Source: Odontesthes bonariensis (taxonomy: Eukaryota; Chordata; Actinopteri; Atheriniformes; Atherinopsidae). From it: a DNA stretch of 64,000 bases. Positions 47,647 to 58,729 of this stretch are shown one piece after another. The DNA is taken from positions 41,454,946 to 41,518,945 of the forward strand of contig NC_134510.1 of assembly GCF_027942865.1 (NCBI RefSeq), in the 5' to 3' direction. The translations under genes were made by a program, and so were the position numbers. A model generated the notes under the pieces. The model had not been told where the DNA came from, made no database searches, and saw only the letters and a list, made by a program, of their open reading frames with translations. Each line of letters opens with the position of its first letter. Position 1 is the first letter of the stretch.

Positions 47647-48708
47647 TGACTTCAGACGCCCTGATATATGCTCCCAGGAACAGGAAGAAGGAGTTTTACA
47701 CCTCAGACGCCCTGATATATGCTCCCAGGAACAGGAAGAAGGAGTTTTACACCTCAGACGCCCTGATATATGCTCCCAGGAACAGGAAGAAGGAGTTTTA
47801 CACCTCAGACGCCCTGATATACGCTCCCAGGAACAGGAAGAAGGAGTTTTACACCTCAGACGCCCTGATATATGCTCCCAGGAACAGGAAGAAGGAGTTT
47901 TACACCTCAGACGCCCTGATATATGCTCCCAGGAACAGGAAGAAGGAGTTTTACACTTCAGACGCCCTGATATGTGCTCCCAGGAACAGGAAGAAGGAGT
48001 TTTACACCTCAGACGCCCTGATATATGCTCCCAGGAACAGGAAGAAGGAGTTTTACACCTCAGACGCCCTGATATATGCTCCCAGGAACAGGAAGAAGGA
48101 GTTTTACACCTCAGACGCCCTGATATATGCTCCCAGGAACAGGAAGAAGGAGTTTTACACCTCAGACGCCCTGATATATGCTCCCAGGAACAGGAAGAAG
48201 GAGTTTTACACCTCAGACGCCCTGATATATGCTCCCAGGAACAGGAAGAAGGAGTTTTACACCTCAGACGCCCTGATATATGCTCCCAGGAACAGGAAGA
48301 AGGAGTTTATACACCTCAGACGCCCTGATATATGCTCCCAGGAACAGGAAGAAGGAGTTTTACACCTCAGACGCCCTGATATATGCTCCCAGGAACAGGA
48401 AGAAGGAGTTTTACACCTCAGACGCCCTGATATATGCTCCCAGGAACAGGAAGAAGGAGTTTTACACCTCAGACGCCCTGATATATGCTCCCAGGAACAG
48501 GAAGAAGGAGTTTATACACCTCAGACGCCCTGATATATGCTCCCAGGAACAGGAAGAAGGAGTTTTACACCTCAGACGCCCTGATATATGCTCCCAGGAA
48601 CAGGAAGAAGGAGTTTTACACCTCAGACGCCCTGATATATGCTCCCAGGAACAGGAAGAAGGAGTTTTACACTTCAGACGCCCTGATGTATGCTCCCAGG
48701 AACTTCAC
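47647..48708. repeat. 51-bp minisatellite, stop-free in one frame
   Basis: About 21 almost identical 51-bp units (CAGACGCCCTGATATATGCT, CCCAGGAACAGGAAGAAGGA, GTTTTACACCT). 51 is a multiple of three, so the frame repeats YTSDALIYAPRNRKKEF for over 200 residues. Two units are 52 bp (GTTTATACACC) and shift the frame. No start, splice or homology evidence supports a gene. Confidence 0.95.
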
Positions 48709-49157
48709 TTCAGACATTTATCACGTTAATATCAATAATAACTTTCTTTTATAAACCAGCTCTGATGGAACAGGGGGAGGAAACTGAGTCTAGGCGAGGC
48801 TATAAGGCTGATATCGGGTCAACAGTTCATAACCAGGTGTGGCGACACTCCATTAAAGCATCATCACAGTATTTTACAGCCGTGAGCTGATAATCATCTA
48901 CACACAGGAAGGGAACTCTGTGTTCTCTCTGGTTCTCTGCTGCTGAACTCTGCCCGAGAGGATCTTTACTTTGAACCTTACAACCCGTAAACAGCTCTGC
49001 TGTCTCACTGATTCTTTATGGAATCCTTTAAATGTGAATCAGACACCAGCTAAACTGACATTAACCAGAGGTTGGGTGGATCTTTAACACAGACAGGAAG
49101 AAGAAGAAATCCTGAATTGTCTGAAGTGGAAACACCTGAAGCAGGACAGAACCAGGA
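48709..49157. other. intergenic, nothing recognised
   Basis: No gene or repeat is recognised between the 51-bp array and the truncated transposon copy. Confidence 0.4.
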
Positions 49158-49643
49158 CTCTAAACTTTAGCAACATTTGAAACATTTTCAGGTGAGAAAG
49201 TAGTCGTTTAGATCCCCAACGTGTTGAAAACCTGACAAAATACCGGCTATTTACCATTTTGTTCCCACGAATTCGGCGCTACTAAAGCTAGCCGCAGTGA
49301 GCAACGCACTTCCTGTTATTTTCACCAAAATAAAATACCCGTTGCCTTTTATCATAGGGAAAGCCATTACCATACAATTGGTGCTTTTGTTTTGAAAACA
49401 GGAAGTGAACCTACCCTCGTTGTAGCTAGCTTGAAACTGCCGTTTTGACAGGAAATGACGATCGGCGACGTCACGTTACGTTGCATCTTGGGTAGTTTGA
49501 GTATGAGTAGTAACCTCATGATGCATACCCAACATTTAGGAGAATCTAGTATGCATCCGGGAACTTCTGCTTACTCAAACTCACATACTAACTGAGAAAG
49601 CTAGTAGGAGTAGTAGGAGTAGTATGCGGTTTGGAACACAGCC
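49158..49643 (-). mobile_element. GGCTGTG-type transposon, truncated copy
   Basis: The minus strand starts GGCTGTGTTCCAAACCGC (49643) and follows the unique part of the 10162 copy, including GATGCATACCC-, GACGTCACGTTACG- and GAATTCGGCG-containing stretches (as read on the plus strand), until about 49158. The other terminus and the AGTATG array are missing. Confidence 0.8.
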
Positions 49644-50123
49644 AATGTTAGGAAAACTACTTCTTCTACTGAATTACAGCCAGGAACAGCGCCCCCTCTG
49701 GTGACACCACACAGCTGAGTTCACTTCAAACCATCGATGGAAATGTCGGATTTATGTGGTTTTCCTTCTTTTTTCTTCGATTAATGAATAAAAATTAGTT
49801 TGTGTTTGGTGTCCACACCTGAAGGAACGATCGTGACTCAGCAGGTAACATAATTTAATCAAGTTTCTCTTGTTGGGAACAAAAGTGCGGCTGAGTAACA
49901 GAACCAGCCGGTGAGAGTTCCTACACACAGGCAGGTCAGTGAAGTACACAGAACCACAGATGAACAAAGCAACAGAACGGCCAACGAAAACCCGCCGAGG
50001 CCAAACTAAAGTCCAACTTCTACCTGCTGCTCTCCAAATAAAACGGCCGTGGACTCGCTCCACATTAAAACACAAACCTGTTCCTCAATGGTCCAGAACC
50101 CCCCCCCCCCACCCCCAGCCGTC

Positions 50124-53100
50124 TCAGTCCCTGTGCGACTGTCCCGCCATCAACATGTACTCGTCCAGATCGGCGTCCAAGCGGCTGCGGGACAGGGACA
50201 TGTACTCGTCCAGCTGTGCGTCCAGGCGGCTCCTGGACAGGGACATGTACTCATCCAGCTGTGCGTCCAGCTGCTTCTTGGTGGGAACGTCCTTCCTGTA
50301 GAACCTGCGCCCCCTGGCAGCGGTGGCTCCGCCCCTCTGCTGACTCGGCTGTCGCCGTCCTAAAGAGGAAATGGAGAAAGTTATCGGAGCTTTCCAGAGA
50401 ACCGGAGCGTTGTGACGTGAGAGGGACGCAGCGCTGAAACTCACCTGCAGGAGGTTTCCTGAGGTTCGCCGCCATCAGGAAGCGGCGCCGGCCCAGCTGA
50501 TGGTTTCCTCTTCCTGTGGGACACACGGGTGGGACACGGGTAGCTTCCTTCTGCTCTCAGCTAGCTTCCTTCTGCTCTCCGCTAGCTTCCTTCTGCTCTC
50601 CGCTAGCTTCCTTCTGCTCTCCGCTAGCTTCCTTCTGCTCTCCGCTAGCTTCCTTCTGCTCTCCGCTAGCTTCCTTCTGCTCTCAGCTAGCTTCCTTCTG
50701 CTCTCAGCTAGCTTCCTTCTGCTCTCAGCTAGCTTCCTTCTGCTCTCCGCTAGCTTCCTTCTGCTCTCCGCTAGCTTCCTTCTGCTCTCCGCTAGCTTCC
50801 TTCTGCTCTCCGCTAGCTTCCTTCTGCTCTCAGCTAGCTTCCTTCTGCTCTCAGCTAGCTTCCTTCTGCTCTCAGCTAGCTTCCTTCTGCTCTCAGCTAG
50901 CTTCCTTCTGCTCTCCGCTAGCTTCCTTCTGCTCTCCGCTAGCTTCCTTCTGCTCTCCGCTAGCTTCCTTCTGCTCTCAGCTAGCTTCCTTCTGCTCTCT
51001 GCTAACTTGACGTTGTGCTATCGTGCTAAGCTAAGACATTTTCTCTTTTCTTGGAAATGCTCCCAAACTTTAGACATTTTTCGATTGGATTCCTTAAAGC
51101 TAACCGGCCTCGGAGCAGGTGGGGTCAGCAGGTACTCACTGCAGCAGGTGGAGGTGCACCTTGCTCTCCATGTGTACTTGTTCCTGAAGCTCCAGAAGCC
51201 CGGCGGTCTGAGAGCCGACAGGCGGCGAGCCAGCTGTTGCCAGCCCAGCCGGGCCCAAACGCTCGTCCTCCTCTTGAGACGCCACTTCATCCTCCGAGAG
51301 GCAACAGGAGCCTGAAAGAGAGACAACAGGAGCCTGAAACAGAGACAACAGGAGCCCGAAACAGAGGCAACAGGAGCCCGAAACAGGGGCAACAGGAGCC
51401 CGAAACAGAGGCAACAGGAGCCGGAAACAGAGGCAACAGGAGCCTGAAACAGAGGCAACAGGAGCCGAAACAGAGGCAACAGGAGCCGGAAACAGAGGCA
51501 ACAGGAGCCCGAAACAGAGGCAACAGGAGCCGAAACAGAGGCAACAGGAGCCGGAAACAGAGGCAACAGGAGCCCGAAACTGAGGCAACAGGAGCCTGAA
51601 ACAGAGGCAACAGGAGCCTGAAACAGAGGCAACAGGAGCCGAAACAGAGGCAACAGGAGCCTGAAACAGAGGCAACAGGAGCCCGAAACAGAGGCAACAG
51701 GAGCCGAAACAGAGGCAACAGGAGCCCGAAACAGAGGCAACAGGAGCCCGAAACAGAGGCAACAGGAGCCTGAAACAGAGGCAACAGGAGCCCGAAACAG
51801 AGGCAACAGGAGCCGAAACAGAGGCAACAGGAGCCCGAAACAGAGGCAACAGGAGCCCGAAACAGAGGCAACAGGAGCCCGAAACAGAGGCAACAGGAGC
51901 CCGAAACAGAGACAACAGGAGCCCGAAACAGAGGCAACAGGAGCCGAAACAGAGGCAACAGGAGCCGGAAACAGAGGCAACAGGAGCCCGAAACTGAGGC
52001 AACAGGAGCCTGAAACAGAGACAACAGGAGCCCGAAACAGAGACAACAGGAGCCCGAAACAGAGGCAACAGGAGCCTGAAACAGAGGCAACAGGAGCCGA
52101 AACAGAGGCAACAGGAGCCTGAAACAGAGGCAACAGGAGCCCGAAACAGAGGCAACAGGAGCCGAAACAGAGGCAACAGGAGCCCGAAACAGAGGCAACA
52201 GGAGCCCGAAACAGAGGCAACAGGAGCCCGAAACTGAGGCAACAGGAGCCCGAAACAGAGACAACAGGAGCCCGAAACAGAGACAACAGGAGCCTGAAAC
52301 AGAGGCAACAGGAGCCTGAAACAGAGGCAACAGGAGCCTGAAACAGTGGCAACAGGAGCCTGAAACAGAGGCAACAGGAGCCTGAAACAGTGGCAACAGG
52401 AGCCTGAAACAGAGGCAACAGGAGCCCGAAACAGTGGCAACAGGAGCCTGAAACAGAGGCAACAGGAGCCTGAAACAGAGGCAACAGGAGCCTGAAACAG
52501 AGGCAACAGGAGCCCGAAACAGAGACAACAGGAGCCCGAAACAGAGGCAACAGGAGCCTGAAACAGTGGCAACAGGAGCCCGAAACAGAGACAACAGGAG
52601 CCTGAAACAGAGGCAACAGGAGCCTGAAACAGTGGCAACAGGAGCCTGAAACAGAGGCAACAGGAGCCCGAAACAGTGGCAACAGGAGCCTGAAACAGAG
52701 GCAACAGGAGCCTGAAACAGAGGCAACAGGAGCCTGAAACAGAGGCAACAGGAGCCTGAAACAGAGGCAACAGGAGCCCGAAACAGAGACAACAGGAGCC
52801 TGAAACAGTGGCAACAGGAGCCTGAAACAGAGGCAACAGGAGCCCGAAACAGTGGCAACAGGAGCCTGAAACAGAGGCAACAGGAGCCTGAAACAGAGGC
52901 AACAGGAGCCCGAAACTGAGGCAACAGGAGCCCGAAACAGAGGCAACAGGAGCCTGAAACAGTGGCAACAGGAGCCTGAAACAGAGGCAACAGGAGCTTG
53001 AAACAGAGACAACAGGAGCCCGAAACAGAGGCAACAGGAGCCCGAAACAGAGGCAACAGGAGCCCGAAACAGAGGCAACAGGAGCCTGAAACAGAGGCAA

Positions 53101-55732
53101 CAGGAGCCTGAAACAGAGGCAACAGGAGCCTGAAACAGAGGCAACAGGAGCCTGAAACAGAGGCAACAGGAGCCTGAAACAGAGGCAACAGGAGCCTGAA
53201 ACAGAGGCAACAGGAGCCTGAAACAGAGGCAACAGGAGCTTGAAACAGAGGCAACAGGAGCCTGAAACAGAGGCAACAGGAGCCCGAAACAGAGGCAACA
53301 GGAGCCTGAAACAGAGGCAACAGGAGCCTGAAACAGAGGCAACAGGAGGCCGAAACAGAGGCAACAGGAGCCTGAAACAGAGGCAACAGGAGCCGAAACA
53401 GTGGCAACAGGAGCCGAAACAGAGGCAACAGGAGCCGAAACAGACAACAGTCCTATTAAGCTAACCAAGTCATTATATTTAACTCATTGGCTGCCAGCCA
53501 TTTTCAGTGCAGAGAGAGCCATACTGCCAAGTGTTTTACAGTATTTTGACTGATTTTCCAAGACCCACAGAAAAGTGTGTCTTATGACTATGTACACACC
53601 GAAATCACCAAACGAAAGAGTTTCCTTCTTTCATCAGGAAAAAAAAGTTTGTTTCTACCATTTTCAGTCCTTTAGTAATAGACAGTAGAACATAGGTTGG
53701 TTTCACCAAAAACAGCTGTTTGACCAAAAAAAACCGGAGAAAACAAGCTTCTTTTTTTGTGCATAGTGGCACTGCTGCCACCTTGCGGGTAATTTTGCCA
53801 GTATATTCTCTGTTTAGTGTTTACAAGCCTAAGATTTAGTGACGAACTCCGCTAGATTGTCCCCCAGCCCGCTCCGTTAAAAACGCAATTGACGTCTATA
53901 GACGCCTTTGGCAGTCAACGTTTTTTTTTTAAATTGACGTCTATAGACAAGTTTTTGACCCGTTTCCGCTCTACTTCCTAAACTCCTCCCGTCGATGCTC
54001 TCCACTTCCGTTCTGGCGGGCTCCGGTTTGTTTTGCTAGCTAGCTCCGATATCGACGCAGTGAGAAAAAGGAAAACCTTAAGAGGAAAAGTGGTTCGGGA
54101 ACGACATGTGCAGCAGTTGCTGTACAAACTCAAGAAAGCACTTGAACGAGTGGTTAGATAGAGAGTGCTTTGACAAATGTCCGCATACATGTGGAAAGAG
54201 CAATCCAGAGACTGAAGATCTATAAGATTTTATCCCAGACCGTTCCCATCATGGCACGTAAACTGGACAACATCTGGACCATCTGTGCTGGCCTAGTTAA
54301 CCTGAGAAGTCCACTGATCAGAATGCCTCATGAGGTTTAGAGTCTTGCCTTGTGTCCCTGTGTGCATAGTACATGTTTAACAGTTAATATTGTAAATTAT
54401 TATTATAGTGATGTAATTGTGTGGGGTCGTTTTGTATTTCACTTTTTAATCCCTGTTAGGATTAAATACATGATCTTTCTAGTTGAAGCCGTTTGTTTCA
54501 TTTCCTCAAAACAATGAATTAATCCAGTGTTATTAATGTAAAGTATGAGTTTACTATGAATGAACTGTGTTAAAAGAAATTGTAACACTCTAAGGAAGAT
54601 AGGGCACTCATGATCGTAGTTCAGTGCAATAATGACATGAAATTACATCAACCTTTATTTTCAAGTTTGTACAACAATATATTCAACATTATATTACATT
54701 ATGTAAACAACAGACATCTGTTGGCACCTTTGGGCAGCTACATATTTACTGCAGAACTGTAACCTTCCCTCAACAAAACAACGATTTTCGGGAGCATGTG
54801 GGAAAAGTTTGATGACCTGCTCGGGAGGATCGGTGCCGTGACTTAGCTTCAGGACTGGACTTTTATTGCCTGAATAACGATAAGGAATACGACTGGTCAG
54901 CACTCGCTCGGCACAGCTTCATGAGAGAAAGTTAGCAAGTTTAGCTTAGCCTTCGAGCCAAGATCGCCAACAACCATTACATTAACATTACAAAATAAAA
55001 ACACATTTAGTCAAATGCAATGCTGTCGCCATCTTACTGAGCATAATATACAATAATAATAATGCTAACTGCATTATTACATTAAATACAGTTTCAGTAT
55101 AACGCTGTGCTTTGTGTAACAAACCTACCATGGGCTCAATCCTCGTGCACTGTCTGCGCCTACATCACAGCCCATATTTACGTGCTGAGGAGAGCCCGGC
55201 CGACCAGTGAGCACCCATGATACACAAATAAAGGTAAATATGATTGGCAGTCACTGAGGAAGTGGAATCAACAGCCAACCCGTTACATAAGGACATTATT
55301 AGCGATCTACGAGTGGGCTGTCAAAGCTAGCATCATCTGTTTACATTGGCAAACGCTGCGCAAACTACTTCCGGCGGAAATGAAGTGCATTTGTGGAGGG
55401 TGATGGCGCCGCCCAGGGTTTGTCGCGTAAAGTTGTCTATAGACGTCAATGGCACCGAAAGAGTTAATATCATACACTGTCCCACTCTACATAAAAACAG
55501 TAAAATATCTTTCCATCAGATCCTGATTCTTCAGTGTTTGAGTGGCTAAGAACTGCTGTTCATCCCTGTTAGTTTAACTTGTCCCCCCTCATCAGGTTAC
55601 TGGAATATTTTAAACATGAAGACACCTTAATTATGGGGATAATTCAGATGAAACATGTCTGCCATCTAGTGGCTGGTAGAGAGTACAACAAGGATTGACT
55701 TAATGTGGGACTTTCAGCCCGTTTAATCACAC

Positions 55733-55763
<31 letters not shown>

Positions 55764-58616
55764 TCAGGGAGTTAAACACTCAGTGGGGTCACATGGCTCT
55801 GAAAGGATCAGATGATGGCTAAATTTCAAATTACAATCAGACTGAGCTGAGCGAGGGTAATTCTCCTTGGATATCTGGCGGTGAATGAATGGGATCAGAG
55901 GCACAAAGCGTGTCATACCCCGGTACGATAGGTGGCGCTGTACCCATTCCAGCTGTTGCTAATAGAGCCACTTCCTGTTGACCTCTTCACCACCAACAAC
56001 AACAACAAACTCAGGCATTGGAGAAAGATGGAGAACGCAGAGCCAGATGAAGCTACGTCCCTCTACATTTGCTCTGTGATGAGCTGCTTGTTGCACAAAC
56101 TCGATGCCCAACGGAGCATTCTCCATCGCGTTGTTTGTTTCTCTCTGACGGCGACAACAACAGGAATATCGTCTCCTTTGACTTCCGGGTCACGACCCCG
56201 GGAAAACATCTGGAGCATGCGCAGAACGCAAAGTCTGATTCACCACGTGCTTCAGCGTCTACAAGCAGGTTTAGAGTGACTTTAACCCAGTTATCTCGGG
56301 GTCTGAATCCCATCCGATCCAGTTCTTAGTCAGATTAAGGTGTCTACATGAACTTAATAACTCAGTCTGGTTGTAATTTTGCCAATAATCCGATCTTTTC
56401 AGAGCCATGTGACCCACTGAGTGTTCAACTCCTTCTTTATGGGACAGAGTCGGAGCTTCTACAGTTTGATGTTTAAAGTTTCACAGCTCAACAAATTAGA
56501 AGCAGCAGAAGAAAAAATATATTCAGAAGTGATGGGCTGTGTTCCAAACCGCATACTTCTCATACTAACTTTCTGAGTTAGTATGCGAGTTTGAGTAAGC
56601 AGAAGTTCCCGGATGCATACTAGATTCTCCTAAATGTTGGGTATGCATCATGAGGTTACTACTCATACTCAAACTACCCAAGATGCAACGTAACGTGACG
56701 TCGCCGATCGTCATTTCCTGTCAAAACGGCAGTTTCAAGCTAGCTACAACGAGGGTAGGTTCACTTCCTGTTTTCAAAACAAAAGCACCAATTGTATGGT
56801 AATGGCTTTCCCTATGATAAAAGGCAACGGGTATTTTATTTTGTGAAAATAACAGGAAGTGCCTTAGCTCACTGCGGCTAGCTTTAGTAGCGCCGAATTC
56901 GTGGGAACAAAATTGTAAACAGCCGGTATTTTGTCAGGTTTGAAAACAGGAAGTGAACCTATCCTCGTTGTAGCTAGCTTGAAACATAGCTCTAGAGTAA
57001 TACTTTTAATAATAATAATCAATAATTATTAATAAATAATAACACATAAATATATATATATAAATAATAGTAATAATCTTTTTATACCACTCTGGCTTGA
57101 AACTGCCGTTTTGACAGGAAATGACGATCGGCGACGTCACGTTGCGTTGCATCTCGGGTAGTTTGTAGTGGTGCAACGGATCATCATTGATCCGTGATCC
57201 GTTCGGATCAATTATTTCGGTTCGGCACACACATGATCCGCGGATTGATTTATGAAAAAAAATAAAAATTGTGCGCATGTTCAGTCCTCACACAGCCGTT
57301 ACCCTTCCTGCTAGTTCCAGGGACAGAGCTACTTTCCACGCTCTGGGTAAAAGTCTGCAACAGTTCCCTCTTCAATAAGCAAACAGTCCTGTGGCTCGTT
57401 TGTGATTTATTGTCCTCAGCGTACAACATGTAGAACAGTGGGCATGGAAAATAAAAGTAGGCTAGACTGCGGTGACTACTGTAACGATAACTGCTGCCTC
57501 TGTCTGTTTCCATATACTCGCGCTGCCACACCAACCTGTCGCCTAGGTTACCACACAGACATAGCACGTAGCTGACATAGCGATAGCTAACAAAGAAAAC
57601 CCTAACCTGCAACACAGTGTGGTCATGGCGAGCGGAGGAACAGAAGAGCTTGAACGCCCCACGTCATTTAAATCCCCTGTTTGGGAGCATTTTGGCTTCC
57701 CTGTCACATTTAATGAAGGAAAGAGGTTGGTGGATAAAACCGTGACGGTGTGTAGGCACTGTGGCACAAGAAAGCCACACAACAGTGGAAACACATCGAG
57801 CATGGCCACGCATTTGCAGCGACATCACCCCGGTGTTTCACCGACAGGAGTGAAACCGAAAGCGGCTCAACAACCGCTCATCACCGCGGTGTTTAAGCAG
57901 CCCCTTCCTTCACAATCCGACCGGGCTAAAGCGATCACAAACGCTATCGCTGTGTTTATGTTGCACTTTAAGTTGATTTTATATATTTCAGTTTAATAAT
58001 TTAAAAGTGTTAATAAACAAAGACAAAACATGTTTATTTGTCTTGTCTATTTTTTTTTTTGGCTGATCCGATCCGTGACTCTGATCCGAGGAACGATCCG
58101 AACCGTGAGTGTTTTGATCCGTTGCATCTTGGGTAGTTTGAGTATGAGTAGTAACCTCATGATGCATACCCAACATTTCGGAGAATCTAGGATGCATCCG
58201 GGAACTTAAAAAAGTTAAAGTTAGTAGGAGTAGTAGGAGAGTAGTAGGCGGTTTCGAACACAGCCATTGACCTGCAACGCCACCCGAAGGACACGGCACA
58301 CAAACCCCTCAACAGTAGGTCAACAGTGTCACAGCCTCACCTGTCTGGATGGCCTGCTCTGATTGGCTCTCACCTGCAGCAGCAGCACCATCTTCCTCCG
58401 CCGCCGTGGGACGGGCTTACAGGTCTCCATCCTGGGCCGGATCAGCCGGGCCTCCAGAACCTGAGAGAACCTGTGACGGATTCAGGCGATTTAAATAAAA
58501 ACAGCCTGGAACCAGCCGGCCGAATCACCTGGAAACAGGTGCGCGTCTCACCGCTCATCCAGGGAAACCGTAGAGGTGCTCCTCAGGTAGAGCGAGCCGG
58601 ACTGCGACAGCTCCAT
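50124..58616 (-). CDS. chtop-like: CHTOP/FoP-family mRNA-export adaptor-like protein
   Basis: CHTOP (Friend of PRMT1) is a nuclear TREX component that binds UAP56/DDX39 and PRMT1 and promotes mRNA export. Five coding exons on the minus strand (58616-58552, 58470-58374, 51311-51140, 50513-50445, 50359-50124) join with matching phases to 212 residues. Seen: an N-terminal SLDERFSQVLEARL (18-31), like the SLNERF motif of CHTOP; a basic region RRMKWRLKRRTSVWARLG (60-77); an RG-containing linker (138-152); and at the C-terminus three LDA(Q/D)LDEYM motifs (165-173, 180-188, 195-203), the UAP56-binding FoP-duplication signature. CHTOP normally has two. The rest is diverged and lacks the long RGG region (human CHTOP 248 aa), so this may be a paralogue. 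The exon 3 donor (CTGCA|GTGAGT, 51140) is the least certain junction. A non-coding exon probably lies at 59462-59560. Confidence 0.78.
50541..51006. repeat. 21-bp CTAGCTTCCTTCTGCTCTC minisatellite
   Basis: About 22 units of AGCTTCCTTCTGCTCTC(C/A)GCT fill most of the 626-bp intron between chtop-like exons 51140 and 50513. The array ends about 25 bp from the downstream exon. Confidence 0.97.
51315..53448. repeat. 21-22-bp minisatellite copied from a splice acceptor
   Basis: About 97 units of AGGCAACAGGAGCCTGAAAC(AG). On the transcribed minus strand each reads CTGTTTCAGGCTCCTGTTGC or the AG-less CTGTTTCGGGCTCCTG. The first matches the true boundary TCTCTTTCAG|GCTCCTGTTG of chtop-like exon 3 at 51312/51311. 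All three minus frames are open across it. Confidence 0.97.
53483..55463. mobile_element. TTAA-flanked element with THAP-like remnant (Kolobok-like)
   Basis: TTAA flanks both ends (53479-53482, 55464-55467). The termini CTCATTGGCTGCCAGCCATT and, reversed from the right, CTCTTTCGGTGCCATTGACG are related, with GACGTCTATAGACG motifs subterminally. On the plus strand near 54100, broken frames read GTTCAAV and NSRKHLNEWLDRECF, resembling a THAP zinc finger as found in Kolobok transposases. No catalytic domain is readable. Family assignment is inference. Confidence 0.6.
55734..55762. repeat. 29-base poly-G run
   Basis: An uninterrupted run of 29 G next to the left end of a TIR element; its length may be a sequencing uncertainty. 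Confidence 0.9.
55768..56432. mobile_element. 665-bp TIR element (non-autonomous)
   Basis: The left end GGAGTTAAACACTCAGTGGG plus GTCACATGGCTCTGAAA is mirrored by TTTCAGAGCCATGTGACCC plus ACTGAGTGTTCAACTCC at the right. Similarity continues inward (ATTACAATCAGACTGAG against CTCAGTCTGGTTGTAAT), so the inverted repeats are about 90 bp. There is no transposase. Confidence 0.8.
57165..58126 (+). mobile_element. internally deleted hAT element
   Basis: The left terminus TAGTGGTGCAACGGATCA and the right terminus TTTTGATCCGTTGCA are inverted. Subterminal GATCCG motifs repeat at both ends. About 17 bp of host sequence (GCATCTCGGGTAGTTTG and a variant) occurs on both sides. It encodes only a BED-finger fragment. 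Confidence 0.75.
57619..57996 (+). pseudogene. hAT transposase N-terminus, BED zinc finger, truncated
   Basis: A 125-codon frame (likely start MASGG at 57625) contains SPVWEHFGFPVTFNEGKRLV, TVCRHCGTRKPHNSGNTSSM and ATHLQRHHP. This is a complete BED-type zinc finger (C-x2-C, H-x4-H) as in ZBED/hAT transposases. It continues QQPLITAVFKQPLPSQSDRA and then stops after AITNAIAVFML, where intact hAT proteins go on to the catalytic domain. The truncation coincides with an internal deletion. Confidence 0.85.
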
Positions 58617-58664
58617 CAGGTTTTTATCGTCCTGCGGGAAGCGTAACATCGCTGAGACCAACAC

Positions 58665-58729
58665 AGTTCACCTGGAACACAGTTCACCTGGAACACAGTT
58701 CACCTGGAACACAGTTCACCTGGAACAGA
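58665..58729. repeat. four ~16-bp ACAGTTCACCTGGAAC repeats
   Basis: Four copies of ACAGTTCACCTGGAAC just upstream (minus strand) of the chtop-like start exon. Confidence 0.9.

Larger units (their letters stand above)
56535..58265. mobile_element. fold-back pair of GGCTGTG-type transposons with nested inserts
   Basis: A left half in plus orientation (56535-about 56940) is joined to a right half in minus orientation ending GTTTCGAACACAGCC (58265). The right half is split by a 110-bp AT-rich insert (56986-57095) flanked by the 8-bp duplication CTTGAAAC, and by a hAT-like element (57165-58126). It lies in the long intron of the chtop-like gene. Confidence 0.8.

Noticed and set aside
47646..48533. 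CRISPR-like regular repeat
   Set aside because: Units are directly contiguous with no unique spacers, in a vertebrate genome; it is a minisatellite.
51018..53468. Three overlapping minus-strand ORFs of 713-816 codons
   Set aside because: The 22-bp array has no stop in any minus frame; only the last part (51311-51140) is a real exon.
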